Shown here piece after piece: positions 1 through 8,816 of a DNA stretch of 61,572 bases (position 1 is the stretch's first letter; each line of letters begins with the position of its first letter). Source of the stretch: Bacteroidota bacterium (GTDB taxonomy: Bacteria; Bacteroidota; Bacteroidia; NS11-12g; UBA955); assembly GCA_027490055.1 (NCBI GenBank), contig JAIXYV010000028.1, positions 1 to 61,572 of the forward strand. The letters are read 5' to 3'. The position numbers and the translations under genes were made by a program. Below the pieces are notes generated by a model. That model saw only the letters and a list, made by a program, of their open reading frames with translations. It did no database searches and had not been told where the DNA came from.

Positions 1-294
1 GCTTCCCGCCATTTGCAAAGTATGTGGGACAATAATACTTTTGCTACTGCCGGTGTTTCTAACGGTAGAGGCGGAAGAATGCCAGCCGTTCAACTGAGTT
101 ACGCCATCAACAAAATTATCAATGTCTTTAATTTCGAAAGTCTGGTAGGTGCCAAGATGTTTGAATCTCAGTTTACAGACAAAGCTTTAGATGAAAACGG
201 ACAGTCGCTGGGGAATGTCGAATTCATGAATGGTTTAAAGGCATTTGTCGATTTCAATATGAAATTGTCAGCTCGCTGGCATTCAGTAAAGTGA
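1..294 (+). CDS. C-terminal part of an NADPH-dependent FMN reductase-like flavoprotein (cut by window edge)
   Basis: The frame is open from the first base, so only the last 97 codons are present and the true start lies outside the window. The visible part has a glycine-rich turn (GVSNGRGG), then a helix and the segment ALDENGQSLGN near the end. This resembles the C-terminal third of NADPH-dependent FMN reductase / flavodoxin-fold quinone reductases, where a GG-containing loop follows the last flavin-contacting strand and a 'D-x-x-G' stretch precedes the final helix. Such enzymes reduce FMN, quinones or azo compounds with NAD(P)H in the cytoplasm. Family assignment rests on this partial similarity only. 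A TPP riboswitch begins about 65 bases after its stop, so it is not part of the next transcript. Confidence 0.5.
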   Translation, partial: ASRHLQSMWDNNTFATAGVSNGRGGRMPAVQLSYAINKIINVFNFESLVGAKMFESQFTDKALDENGQSLGNVEFMNGLKAFVDFNMKLSARWHSVK

Positions 295-360
295 TCGTTT
301 TAGTCTCTTTCTTTCAATAAAAAATTTGGTTTTTCTCTGAAAGCATTTTAGGTTTGCAGT

Positions 361-445
361 CGAGTTTTGGGGTGCATGCCTTTGTGCAATCGCTGAGAAA
401 TACCCACATTACCCGGACAAGAGTAATATCTGCGACGGGGAAAAC
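361..445 (+). promoter_or_regulatory. TPP (thiamin pyrophosphate) riboswitch, THI element
   Basis: The conserved THI-box parts occur in order: GGGGTGC at 369-375, CTGAGA at 393-398, TACCC at 401-405, then the pyrophosphate-sensor half with ACCCGGAC, an AGA/TCT stem closing TAATA, and GCG ACGGGGA at 432-441. Closing stem P1 can form between GTTTT at 364-368 and AAAAC at 441-445, and GGGT at 370-373 pairs with ACCC at 402-405. In this class TPP binding to the leader lowers expression of the downstream gene. No clear terminator follows before the ATG at 500, so control is more likely at translation initiation; that is inference. It predicts that the receptor at 500-2953 is expressed when thiamin is short. 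Confidence 0.9.
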
Positions 446-499
446 AACAAGTCTGTACTTTTTGTATGGCAAGCTGCTCCAAAACTATTTTAAATCATT

Positions 500-2953
500 A
501 TGAAAAAAATAGTTTGCTTAAGCGCCATCTTCCTATTTGGAATTTTATTCACCTCTTTGTTCGCACAGAAACCGCCACGCGTATCTTTAAAGATTACTGT
601 ACTTGATATCGATTCAACTCCTGTTCAATCGTACTCCGGAACCTTAAGTTATGCAGCAGGTTTATACACGATTCGTTTTGACGGCGAAGTAGTGGTTGCT
701 CCACGTGCGAATTATGGTCTTACTATCAATGCACCTTTCTGTAAGCCATATGTCACTGGCATTAATCTGTACAACGATACCGAAATAGTGGTTAAGCCCG
801 AGCGTATTATCAGTCAGCAGGCCTCTAGTGTTGTTATCACAGTGATTGCTAAAGAAAAATCTGGCTTTGCTTTAAGTAATATTAAGGCCGCAGAATTGAA
901 AAAGAACAATCTGGGCCAGGATTTCACTTACCTGATCGGTAATACACCTTCTGCGGTAACAACCTCTGATGCCGGAACAGGTGTTGGTTATACCGGTATT
1001 CGAATTCGTGGTAGCGATGCCACACGTATCAGTGTAACTGTTAATGGAATTCCCATCAATGATGCCGAGTCGCATGGTGTTTACTGGGTGAATATGCCAG
1101 ATCTGGCGTCCTCTACTTCGCAAGTGCAAATTCAGAGAGGTGTTGGAACCAGTACCATAGGCACAGGCGCTTTTGGTGCCAATATTAATATCATCAATAA
1201 CGAACTGAAAGAAGAACCTTATCTCAACTTGCAACAATCTTTTGGGTCTTTTAATACGTCTAAAAGTACTCTGATGTTTGGAACTGGCAAACTCAACAAT
1301 TTTAATTTTGAAGGTCGACTTTCTAAAATTGTTAGCGATGGCTATATCGATAGAGCAAGTAGTGATCTGCAATCTTATCAGTTAGCCCTCAACTATAAAA
1401 AGGGTAACTTTAGTCTTAATGCCATAAGTTTTGGCGGTAAAGAAAAAACCTATCAGTCGTGGTACGGCACTCCTGAAAGCCGGGTAAACAACGATGACTC
1501 TGCCATGCGGGCCTATGCCGACAGGAATTATCTGAGTGAAGCTCAAAAACAAAATCTGCTCAATAGCGGTCGAACCTATAACTTTTATACCTACCCGAAT
1601 CAAACCGATAATTACTGGCAAAACCATTACCAATTGCATATGAGCAAAGTACTTAATAAGTATACCGTCTTGAGAACGGCCTTCTTTGCCACAACTGGTA
1701 AAGGCTTTTACGAAGAATTTAAAGAGGGTGCTTCTTTTGCCAGTTACAGAGTGTCTGATTTTTATAACGGGACAGATACAATACGGAATACCGACCTGGT
1801 AAGACAGAGATGGCTGGATAATATATTGTATGGTAATTACTCCTCTGTTAATTATTCACGCAGATATTTCGATTTCACTGCTGGTATTAGTTACAATGCA
1901 TACAATGGTAAACATTTCGGTAAAGTAATATGGGCCGATATCGCTCAGCCATTTGGAAAAGACAGACAATACTACGATTCGAAAAGTAATAAGCAGGAAC
2001 TAAATGCTTATATAAAGGCACATTATATATTAAAGAAGAAAACACAAATCAATGTTGAATTACAAAACAGATACCTTACCTATAATAGTAAAGGTATAGA
2101 TAATGACGGAACGGTAATCGATTTTGATGTGCAGTATAATTTCTTCAATCCTAAAGTGGGACTGTCACATTCTATTAATAAATACAATACTGTATACAGT
2201 AGCTATAGCATTGGTAACCGCGAACCAGTGCGCACCGACTTTATTGACAATCCTGTAAACAGCATTCCTAAATCAGAAAATTTAAAAGATCTTGAACTGG
2301 GCTATATATATAGAAGAAAAGATAAGATGTTCCAGGTTAACCTATATAATATGTTATACAAAAATCAACTGGTGGTAACAGGCGAACTAAACGATGTTGG
2401 AAATGCTTTGAAAAAAAAAAAAAAAAATAGTTTCAGAAGGGGAGTAGAGTTAATAATGATTTACCCTCTGATGGATAAGTTACTATTGGATGCTAATATG
2501 ACCATCAGCAGCAACAAGATTAAAAACTTCGAGGATGTCTATTTTAATTACGATATCGGACAGTATATTAAAGAGGTATATGCCAGCAGTGATATTGCCT
2601 TTTCTCCTAATCTGATAGGCTATGTTGGTTTCATTGATAAACATATCAAGCATACTGAGATCGGTATTAACCTGAAATACGTCGGAAAACAGTATCTGGA
2701 TAATACCTCAAATGAAGGTAGAAAACTAAATCCATTTACCACTTTAAATGTGCTAATAAACAGGCAGTTTAAGTATAGAAATGGCTCCAGTATAGTAATT
2801 AAAGGGGCTGCCAATAACCTACTTGGTATTTTTTACTCAAATAACGGTTATACTTATAAATATGTCTCTTCCGGAACTTTGACGCAAGAAAATTTTTATT
2901 ATCCTCAAAGCGGAAAAAATTTCGTTCTCGGGCTAGAATTTTTGTTTTTGTAA
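500..2953 (+). CDS. TonB-dependent outer-membrane receptor under TPP riboswitch control, probable thiamin transporter
   Basis: An 817-residue protein with a signal peptide (residues 1-22, ending at an FAQ cleavage site). A beta-rich segment of about 100 residues follows, and then a TonB plug domain (about residues 125-245) with typical plug motifs (TGIRIRG, VNGIPIND, VQIQRGVGTST). The rest is a 22-strand beta-barrel ending in an aromatic residue-rich strand (LGLEFLFL). Such receptors use TonB-transmitted energy to import scarce ligands across the outer membrane. The TPP riboswitch just upstream points to thiamin or a derivative, in line with THI-regulated outer-membrane receptors known in Bacteroidota. 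The N-terminal segment after the signal peptide is not a clear carboxypeptidase-like domain. A 17-base A run (2411-2427) encodes a lysine string where the family normally has a mixed sequence before S-[FY]-R-R-G; see findings. Confidence 0.85.
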   Translation: MKKIVCLSAIFLFGILFTSLFAQKPPRVSLKITVLDIDSTPVQSYSGTLSYAAGLYTIRFDGEVVVAPRANYGLTINAPFCKPYVTGINLYNDTEIVVKPERIISQQASSVVITVIAKEKSGFALSNIKAAELKKNNLGQDFTYLIGNTPSAVTTSDAGTGVGYTGIRIRGSDATRISVTVNGIPINDAESHGVYWVNMPDLASSTSQVQIQRGVGTSTIGTGAFGANINIINNELKEEPYLNLQQSFGSFNTSKSTLMFGTGKLNNFNFEGRLSKIVSDGYIDRASSDLQSYQLALNYKKGNFSLNAISFGGKEKTYQSWYGTPESRVNNDDSAMRAYADRNYLSEAQKQNLLNSGRTYNFYTYPNQTDNYWQNHYQLHMSKVLNKYTVLRTAFFATTGKGFYEEFKEGASFASYRVSDFYNGTDTIRNTDLVRQRWLDNILYGNYSSVNYSRRYFDFTAGISYNAYNGKHFGKVIWADIAQPFGKDRQYYDSKSNKQELNAYIKAHYILKKKTQINVELQNRYLTYNSKGIDNDGTVIDFDVQYNFFNPKVGLSHSINKYNTVYSSYSIGNREPVRTDFIDNPVNSIPKSENLKDLELGYIYRRKDKMFQVNLYNMLYKNQLVVTGELNDVGNALKKKKKNSFRRGVELIMIYPLMDKLLLDANMTISSNKIKNFEDVYFNYDIGQYIKEVYASSDIAFSPNLIGYVGFIDKHIKHTEIGINLKYVGKQYLDNTSNEGRKLNPFTTLNVLINRQFKYRNGSSIVIKGAANNLLGIFYSNNGYTYKYVSSGTLTQENFYYPQSGKNFVLGLEFLFL
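2411..2427 (+). repeat. Homopolymer A run inside the receptor gene
   Basis: Seventeen consecutive A bases follow TTG and precede TAGTTTC. They encode a lysine run between GNAL and NSFRRG in the barrel. The reading frame is kept on both sides. It could be a slippage-prone tract or, more likely, unresolved bases written as A (compare the run in gyrB at 61546-61563). Confidence 0.85.
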
Positions 2954-2972
2954 TGTTTAATAAAAAATCGGT

Positions 2973-2985
2973 ATTGTTAAACAAT
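2973..2985. repeat. Short palindrome ATTGTT-A-AACAAT after the receptor gene
   Basis: A perfect 6-base inverted repeat around one central A, 20 bases after the receptor stop codon. It has no following T run suited to a terminator (a TTTTTT occurs four bases later), so it may be a weak terminator or a protein site. The remaining 150 bases up to the next gene hold only the promoter listed separately. Confidence 0.3.
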
Positions 2986-3090
2986 AGTTTTTTAAACGCT
3001 TACTAAGCACTTGTCAAAAGTGATTTTTTATTCCTGATAATGAGGTAGTTACAAGAAAAAAACAGAAAATTTTCATTTTTTTTAAAATTG

Positions 3091-3121
3091 TTTGCATTGT
3101 TAGAGTTGGTCTCTAACTTTG
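3091..3121 (+). promoter_or_regulatory. Bacteroidota-type promoter of the PKD-repeat protein gene
   Basis: TTTG at 3091-3094 and TAACTTTG at 3114-3121 are separated by 19 bases. This matches the -33 TTTG / -7 TAnnTTTG consensus recognised by the Bacteroidota primary sigma factor. The ATG at 3144 lies 22 bases downstream. Confidence 0.8.
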
Positions 3122-3143
3122 ATTTAATCAACAAAAAAAAGGA

Positions 3144-6100
3144 ATGAAATTCTCATTTTTCAAATTACCGTTTTTAGCTTTTTTACTGCTTTTGAGTAAA
3201 AAAACTTATAGCTGCGGAGTCACTCCGAATTTCAGTTATAACACAACACATACATGTGGTTTACCATATATTGTGAAAGCAACAAACACTTCTTCTGGTA
3301 ATGGCAACAATTTAGCAAAGTATTGGTGGAAAGTTAATGGCAAGATGGTATCTGATACCATTATTGGCAGAGACTCTATTCAGTTATTGTTAAAATCAGT
3401 TGGCAATCACAAATTGAAGTTATTTGTTAAAGATACTTCTTCTTGTATTGATTCAACTTCACAGGTAACCATAACTGTGTCTTCTAATGCTAAAACCATT
3501 AAAGATCAGAATTACAATTATACTTTAAGTCCGGTTTGGATGAACTGCTTACAGTTTATCAATGACCCTGACAGTTTTAGAATTGACATCGAATCTAACG
3601 ATACCATGAACAATTTGAAAATTTTCTGGGGAGATGGTTCATCTGATGTTTCTGGTAATACTTTGTTGCCAAACATCAAAAAGACCCACCTGTACAATTC
3701 ACTTGGTGTATTCACTGTAAAAATTGTTACAACTAACGGTTCATGTATCGATACTGTTTACGGTACAGTATACAATCAACGTCAGCCAACTGCCGGTATC
3801 GTTGGTCCAACTTCAGGTTCAAACAGAGGTTGTGTGCCTCACACTTTAAGAATCGTAAACAATTCTTACAACATTTCTAATAATACCTATTTTATCATCG
3901 ACTGGGGTAATGGCGATATGCAAACCATGCCATTCAACACCTATAAAGATACCATGTATCACACTTATAGAAAAGGTGTTTGTTCTGGTGTAATTAAAAT
4001 TACTGCATCTAACGTATGTGGTAGCTCTTTCACTACCTGGAATCCAATCGACATCAGCGAAAAAGATAAAGCTCAGTGGGCAGTTACTAAAACTTGTAAC
4101 CCAACTCAGAACCATGTGTTCCAGAATACATCAGTAGATAAATACTGTTTAACCCCTGATATCAAAGAATTCTACTGGGACTTTGGTGATAATACCAACT
4201 CAGGATGGATCAATAGCAAAGCCGCTCAATACCACAAATACAAAACAGAAGGTGATTACATCGTTACCCTGATCGCTAAAACCGCTTGCGGTAACGATAC
4301 CTTCCGTGACAGAGTAAGTGTGTATTACAATCCTACTGCTGCATTTAAATTCTCTAACCCAAGAGGCTGCAAACCTTTAAGCGTAACAGTAACTGATACT
4401 TCTAAAGGCAGAGGCTTAACCAGATTATGGACTGTAGTTGAAGGTTCTAATACATACACTTACACCGATTCTATTTTAAATTACACTTTCACAGTTCCTG
4501 GTAACAATACCATCACCCTGAAAGTTACTAACCTTTGCGGTAGCAATACACTGACCCGCAATTTCAGAGTAAATGATAAGCCAAAAGCTGCATTTGCAAC
4601 GATCAATGGTACTTGTGTGCCAATGACTGTTAACTACAATAACACAACAGCCTCTAGCTTCACAAACCCAAGTTACAAATGGGAGTTTGGCGATGGAACA
4701 ACTTCTACTGCTAAAAATCCAGCGTCTAAAGTTTATAGCACACCTGGTAACTACACTGTAAAATTAATCGTGGCTGATAGCTGTGGTGTTGATACCTTCA
4801 CACAGACTTTCACTGCCTATGGTTTACCAGTTGCTATTCTTAGTGGTGATACAGTAGGTTGTACTTTTGATTCATTAAAACTGAATAACCAGTCAACTAA
4901 CTCTACTACTTATAACTGGAGCTTTGGCGATAACCAAACTGCTACTACCTCAAGTCTGGGTATCTACAAACATGTTTATATCACCACTGGTGCTTTCCAG
5001 GTGAGATTAATCGCTGGTACAGGTGCTGGTTGTAAAGATACTGCTTACCATAACCTTTACATTAAGCCAGGTGCTAAAGCACAGTTCTCTGTCAACAAAA
5101 ATTTCGGATGTAACCCTACAACATTCAAATTTACTAACTCATCTTTCTACGCTAAAGATTACAAATGGTATGCTAACGGTAAATTAGTCTCTACTGCTGC
5201 TACTGCTAACGATACTATCATCTATACTGATTCAACTATCGTTAGAATGAAACTAATCGTTACCAGTAACTCTTCTTGCCAGGGCGATTCAATGGAAAGA
5301 ACTTTCTTTACTGCTAAAAATCCTAAATCAATTGTTAACGCGCTTGATTCTGGTTGCGGTCCCCTGAAAGTTACTTTTGCTAATAACTCTACCAATGCTG
5401 TTTCATACAACTGGAACCTAGGCAATGGCAATAGCTCTACTGTTAAAAATCCAGTTTCAATCTATCAGCAAGCCTATACCAAAGATACGGTTTACAGAGT
5501 GAAACTAAATGTCACTAACTGGTTAGGTTGCAAAGACAGCTCTTACGGTTTTGTTCGCGTATTCCCTTCACCAAAAAGTACATTTGAATTAGATAAAATC
5601 GAAGGTTGCGGTCCGCTTACTATCACCGTTACCAATAACTCATATACTAATAATAACAAACCTGCAAGCACATTGACTCACCAATGGCGTCTTGGTGATG
5701 GTACTTCATCTTCTGATGTTAACCCAGTACACACCTATTATGCCAGCAACTATCAGGATACTTTCTATTCTATCAAGTTAAAAGTAATTACTGTTAATGG
5801 TTGTGCTAACTCAAGTGTTCAAACCATTCAGGTTTTCCCAAATCCAACTGCTCAATTTACACCAGATAAAGTGGCCGGCTGCGGCATCCTTCCAGTGAAG
5901 TTCACCAATTCCTCAACTCCAAAAGACACAGGCAACATCGACATGATGAGCTTCGATTGGACTTCAGGTAATGGTGTAACTTCGACTGCGAAAGATTTCA
6001 CTGCTAATTACGCCGCTTCAGTTTACTCAGATACAGTTTATACTGCTACTCTGATTGGAACCAGCGAACATGGCTGTAAAGACACCAATACTTTCAATAT

Positions 6101-8708
6101 CACTGTTCACCCACAACCACATGCTCAGTTTATTACCAATGTGACTAATGGTTGTACACCACTAAAAGTTAAAACCACTAACCAGTCTTTCTCAAAAGAT
6201 GGTGGTGCTCTTAACCATGGCTGGAACTTCGGTAATGGCTATCAGGCTATCGTAAAAGAAGATTCAACTGTGTTAATCAATAATAGCAATGCAGACATGA
6301 AATTTACAATCAACTACCAGGCTACAAGTCAGTACGGTTGTAAAGATTCTGCCAGCACTGAAATTACTGTTCGTCCGAAGCCGGTTGCCAAACTAAAAGT
6401 GTCAACCAACAAAGCTTGTGCTCCTGTTGTATTAACTGTTAACGATAACTCTATCAATGCAGCTTCTTATATCTGGGGTGAAGGTTCTAAATCTTATGTT
6501 GGTGGAACTTCAACTACCATGTTGCTTCAAGGTCAGAACCTTTTCGATTCACTTTACATCATCAAACATGCTGTTACTTCTGTATACGGTTGTGTGAGTG
6601 ATACTGCCTACGAACAAGTGATCGCTATGGGTAAACCTCAAGCAGTTTTTGCAGCAGCTAAAGATTCTGCCTGTGCCAGAGAAAGTGTTCAATTCATCAA
6701 TACCTCTTTAGGTGGTTACAGATACATTTGGAGATTTGGTGATAACACCACTTCTAATCAAGTTAATCCTAAACACAAATATGTTGTTAATGCCCTTACC
6801 GGCAGAGATTCAGCTTACAAAGTAAGTCTTGAAGTTAGTTCTGTTGCCGGTTGCAAAGACACTACTAAAAATCCTGTCTACCTGGTTAACAGACCAGTTG
6901 ATAAAATTGTATTAGATAAACAAACTGGTTGCACCGACCTTGAAATTACTATGGGTCACGCTTCTAAAGCTTTCAAAACCTTGTTCTGGGATTTTGGAGA
7001 TAACTCTAGCTACTCTACTGAAGATACCGTTAAACACACGTATGTAAACCCAATGGGTAACTTAACCATGCAGCCTAAAATTGCCCTTTACAGACAGCGT
7101 TTCAACTGTATGGATACTGCAACTACTATGGTGTATGTTTATCCAAAACCTGTGTCTAATTTCAGTACCCAAAGAAATGATCCTTGTGATGCTGGTAACT
7201 ACCAGTTCATCAATAAGTCTAAAAATAATGTTAGCAACGAATGGTTATTTAATGATGGTTCAGTTGTTAATGTATCCAGCTTCTCAACCATCCTGCCTGC
7301 CTCTAAAGAAAAAGATACCTTCTACAGCGTGGCGCTTTACGTTAAAAACAACTACCAGTGCGTAGATAGCAGCAGACAGGTTATTAAAGTAAAACCTAAA
7401 ATGAACATCGAGTTTACTAAAACTCCAAGCATCATTTGTCAGAAAGGTATTGTTAACTTTACTAACAGATCAACCGGTGCTGTTCGTTACTTCTGGAAAT
7501 TTGGCGACGGTGGTTTGTCAAACGAGGTTAACCCTTCTTATGTTTACAACCAATACGGTACCTACAAAATCCAATTGTATGGTTATGATAAAGATGGTTG
7601 CGTAGACAGTGCCAACTATAGCGAAATCTTTAAAGTGTTAGAAAAGCCTAAAGCTGATTTTACCTTCTTGCCAGCAATGCCTAAACTGCCTAATGCTATT
7701 GTTAATTTCATTGGCAAACCATTAATCACTACTGCTAATGTAAGCGACTTAACTTACGAGTGGAATTTTGGTGATGGTAGTTTCCCAACCAATAACAAAG
7801 GTCAGAAAGATCCTTCTCATACCTACACTAAATCTGGTAATGTTGAAGTAACTATGACTGTGTGGAATAAAGGTTGCAGCGATGTGGCTAAACGTCCGAT
7901 CTATATCGAAGATCCAAAACCGGTTATTAGCTTCTCTGCTGATACCACTGTTGGATGTGCTGCTCTTAAAGTGAGATTCAAAAACTTTACTACCAACGCC
8001 TATGCTTACAGATGGGTTTGGGGTGATGGTACTCCAGATTCTTACGAAAAAGAACCTGTTCATACATTCGAATTCTCTGGTAAATGGGATGTTACCCTGA
8101 TCGCTACCGGTACAGGTGGAACTACTACTTACACCATTCCTTACATGGTAACTGTTTACCCTCGTCCGGATGCTGATTTCTTCACAAACAAAAGATTCCT
8201 TAACCTGCCAAACGCAGTATTCGGAATGGTGAACATGAGTAACAATGCAATTAAATACAACTGGTATATTTACGATACTTTCAACAATGTGATCGATGCC
8301 TCTACTTTAAGAGACCCATCTTTCCTGATCAATGAAGAAGGTAAATTTGATGTGAAACTGATCGCTACCAATTCTTATGGTTGCACAGACACAATGATGA
8401 AAAATAACTATATCGGTACTTTCAAAGAAGGTTATGTGTACTTACCATCTGCCTTCTCTCCAAATAGTAACGGTAAGAATGACGACTTCAAACCATCTCT
8501 CTATAATGTTATTCCTGATCAATACGTGTTCAGAATCTTTAACAGATGGGGCGAATTAGTCTTCGAAACCACAGACATGACTGAGGCATGGGACGGTACC
8601 CACGATGGTATCGCATGCGAACAGGAAGTCTATGTATGGGCTGTCAGCGGCTTGTTTATTAATGGCGATAACTTCGCATTAAGAGGCACCGTGACACTGC
8701 TCAAATAA
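3144..8708 (+). CDS. Giant PKD-repeat cell-surface protein with type IX secretion (gliding motility-associated, CHU_C-like) C-terminal domain
   Basis: A 1,854-residue secreted protein. The signal peptide covers about residues 1-24. Residues 25-1,750 are roughly 20 tandem PKD-like Ig-fold repeats of 80-95 residues, seen by recurring W-x-F-G-D-G/N cores (WDFGD, WEFGDGT, WSFGD, WRFGD, WKFGDG, WNFGDGS, WVWGDGT). Most repeats also carry a GC-x-P motif near their start and a GCxD motif near their end, suggesting one disulphide each. The last about 85 residues match the gliding motility-associated C-terminal domain, with FSPNSNGKNDDF, FRIFNRWGELVFE, WDG and a closing GTVTLLK. That domain is a type B sorting signal for type IX secretion. 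Expected role: long, rigid adhesin or matrix protein anchored outside the cell; ligand unknown. Single-gene transcript with its own promoter and terminator. Confidence 0.9.
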   Translation: MKFSFFKLPFLAFLLLLSKKTYSCGVTPNFSYNTTHTCGLPYIVKATNTSSGNGNNLAKYWWKVNGKMVSDTIIGRDSIQLLLKSVGNHKLKLFVKDTSSCIDSTSQVTITVSSNAKTIKDQNYNYTLSPVWMNCLQFINDPDSFRIDIESNDTMNNLKIFWGDGSSDVSGNTLLPNIKKTHLYNSLGVFTVKIVTTNGSCIDTVYGTVYNQRQPTAGIVGPTSGSNRGCVPHTLRIVNNSYNISNNTYFIIDWGNGDMQTMPFNTYKDTMYHTYRKGVCSGVIKITASNVCGSSFTTWNPIDISEKDKAQWAVTKTCNPTQNHVFQNTSVDKYCLTPDIKEFYWDFGDNTNSGWINSKAAQYHKYKTEGDYIVTLIAKTACGNDTFRDRVSVYYNPTAAFKFSNPRGCKPLSVTVTDTSKGRGLTRLWTVVEGSNTYTYTDSILNYTFTVPGNNTITLKVTNLCGSNTLTRNFRVNDKPKAAFATINGTCVPMTVNYNNTTASSFTNPSYKWEFGDGTTSTAKNPASKVYSTPGNYTVKLIVADSCGVDTFTQTFTAYGLPVAILSGDTVGCTFDSLKLNNQSTNSTTYNWSFGDNQTATTSSLGIYKHVYITTGAFQVRLIAGTGAGCKDTAYHNLYIKPGAKAQFSVNKNFGCNPTTFKFTNSSFYAKDYKWYANGKLVSTAATANDTIIYTDSTIVRMKLIVTSNSSCQGDSMERTFFTAKNPKSIVNALDSGCGPLKVTFANNSTNAVSYNWNLGNGNSSTVKNPVSIYQQAYTKDTVYRVKLNVTNWLGCKDSSYGFVRVFPSPKSTFELDKIEGCGPLTITVTNNSYTNNNKPASTLTHQWRLGDGTSSSDVNPVHTYYASNYQDTFYSIKLKVITVNGCANSSVQTIQVFPNPTAQFTPDKVAGCGILPVKFTNSSTPKDTGNIDMMSFDWTSGNGVTSTAKDFTANYAASVYSDTVYTATLIGTSEHGCKDTNTFNITVHPQPHAQFITNVTNGCTPLKVKTTNQSFSKDGGALNHGWNFGNGYQAIVKEDSTVLINNSNADMKFTINYQATSQYGCKDSASTEITVRPKPVAKLKVSTNKACAPVVLTVNDNSINAASYIWGEGSKSYVGGTSTTMLLQGQNLFDSLYIIKHAVTSVYGCVSDTAYEQVIAMGKPQAVFAAAKDSACARESVQFINTSLGGYRYIWRFGDNTTSNQVNPKHKYVVNALTGRDSAYKVSLEVSSVAGCKDTTKNPVYLVNRPVDKIVLDKQTGCTDLEITMGHASKAFKTLFWDFGDNSSYSTEDTVKHTYVNPMGNLTMQPKIALYRQRFNCMDTATTMVYVYPKPVSNFSTQRNDPCDAGNYQFINKSKNNVSNEWLFNDGSVVNVSSFSTILPASKEKDTFYSVALYVKNNYQCVDSSRQVIKVKPKMNIEFTKTPSIICQKGIVNFTNRSTGAVRYFWKFGDGGLSNEVNPSYVYNQYGTYKIQLYGYDKDGCVDSANYSEIFKVLEKPKADFTFLPAMPKLPNAIVNFIGKPLITTANVSDLTYEWNFGDGSFPTNNKGQKDPSHTYTKSGNVEVTMTVWNKGCSDVAKRPIYIEDPKPVISFSADTTVGCAALKVRFKNFTTNAYAYRWVWGDGTPDSYEKEPVHTFEFSGKWDVTLIATGTGGTTTYTIPYMVTVYPRPDADFFTNKRFLNLPNAVFGMVNMSNNAIKYNWYIYDTFNNVIDASTLRDPSFLINEEGKFDVKLIATNSYGCTDTMMKNNYIGTFKEGYVYLPSAFSPNSNGKNDDFKPSLYNVIPDQYVFRIFNRWGELVFETTDMTEAWDGTHDGIACEQEVYVWAVSGLFINGDNFALRGTVTLLK

Positions 8709-8750
8709 ACCACGAACAGTTCTTAGTTTCATATTTTTTTTGTTGATGAA

Positions 8751-8791
8751 CCCATTTCCCCGCAGCATTTTGCTGCGGGAAGGTGGGTTTT
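8751..8791 (+). terminator. Intrinsic terminator of the PKD-repeat protein gene
   Basis: CCCGCAGCA (8759-8767) pairs with TGCTGCGGG (8771-8779) around a TTT loop. Outer CCCA/TGGG pairs extend the stem, followed by TTTTATTTTT. It lies between two convergent genes; the A run needed for the opposite direction is weak. Confidence 0.85.
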
Positions 8792-8816
8792 ATTTTTGGT
8801 AAAATTTTTTAGAGTA

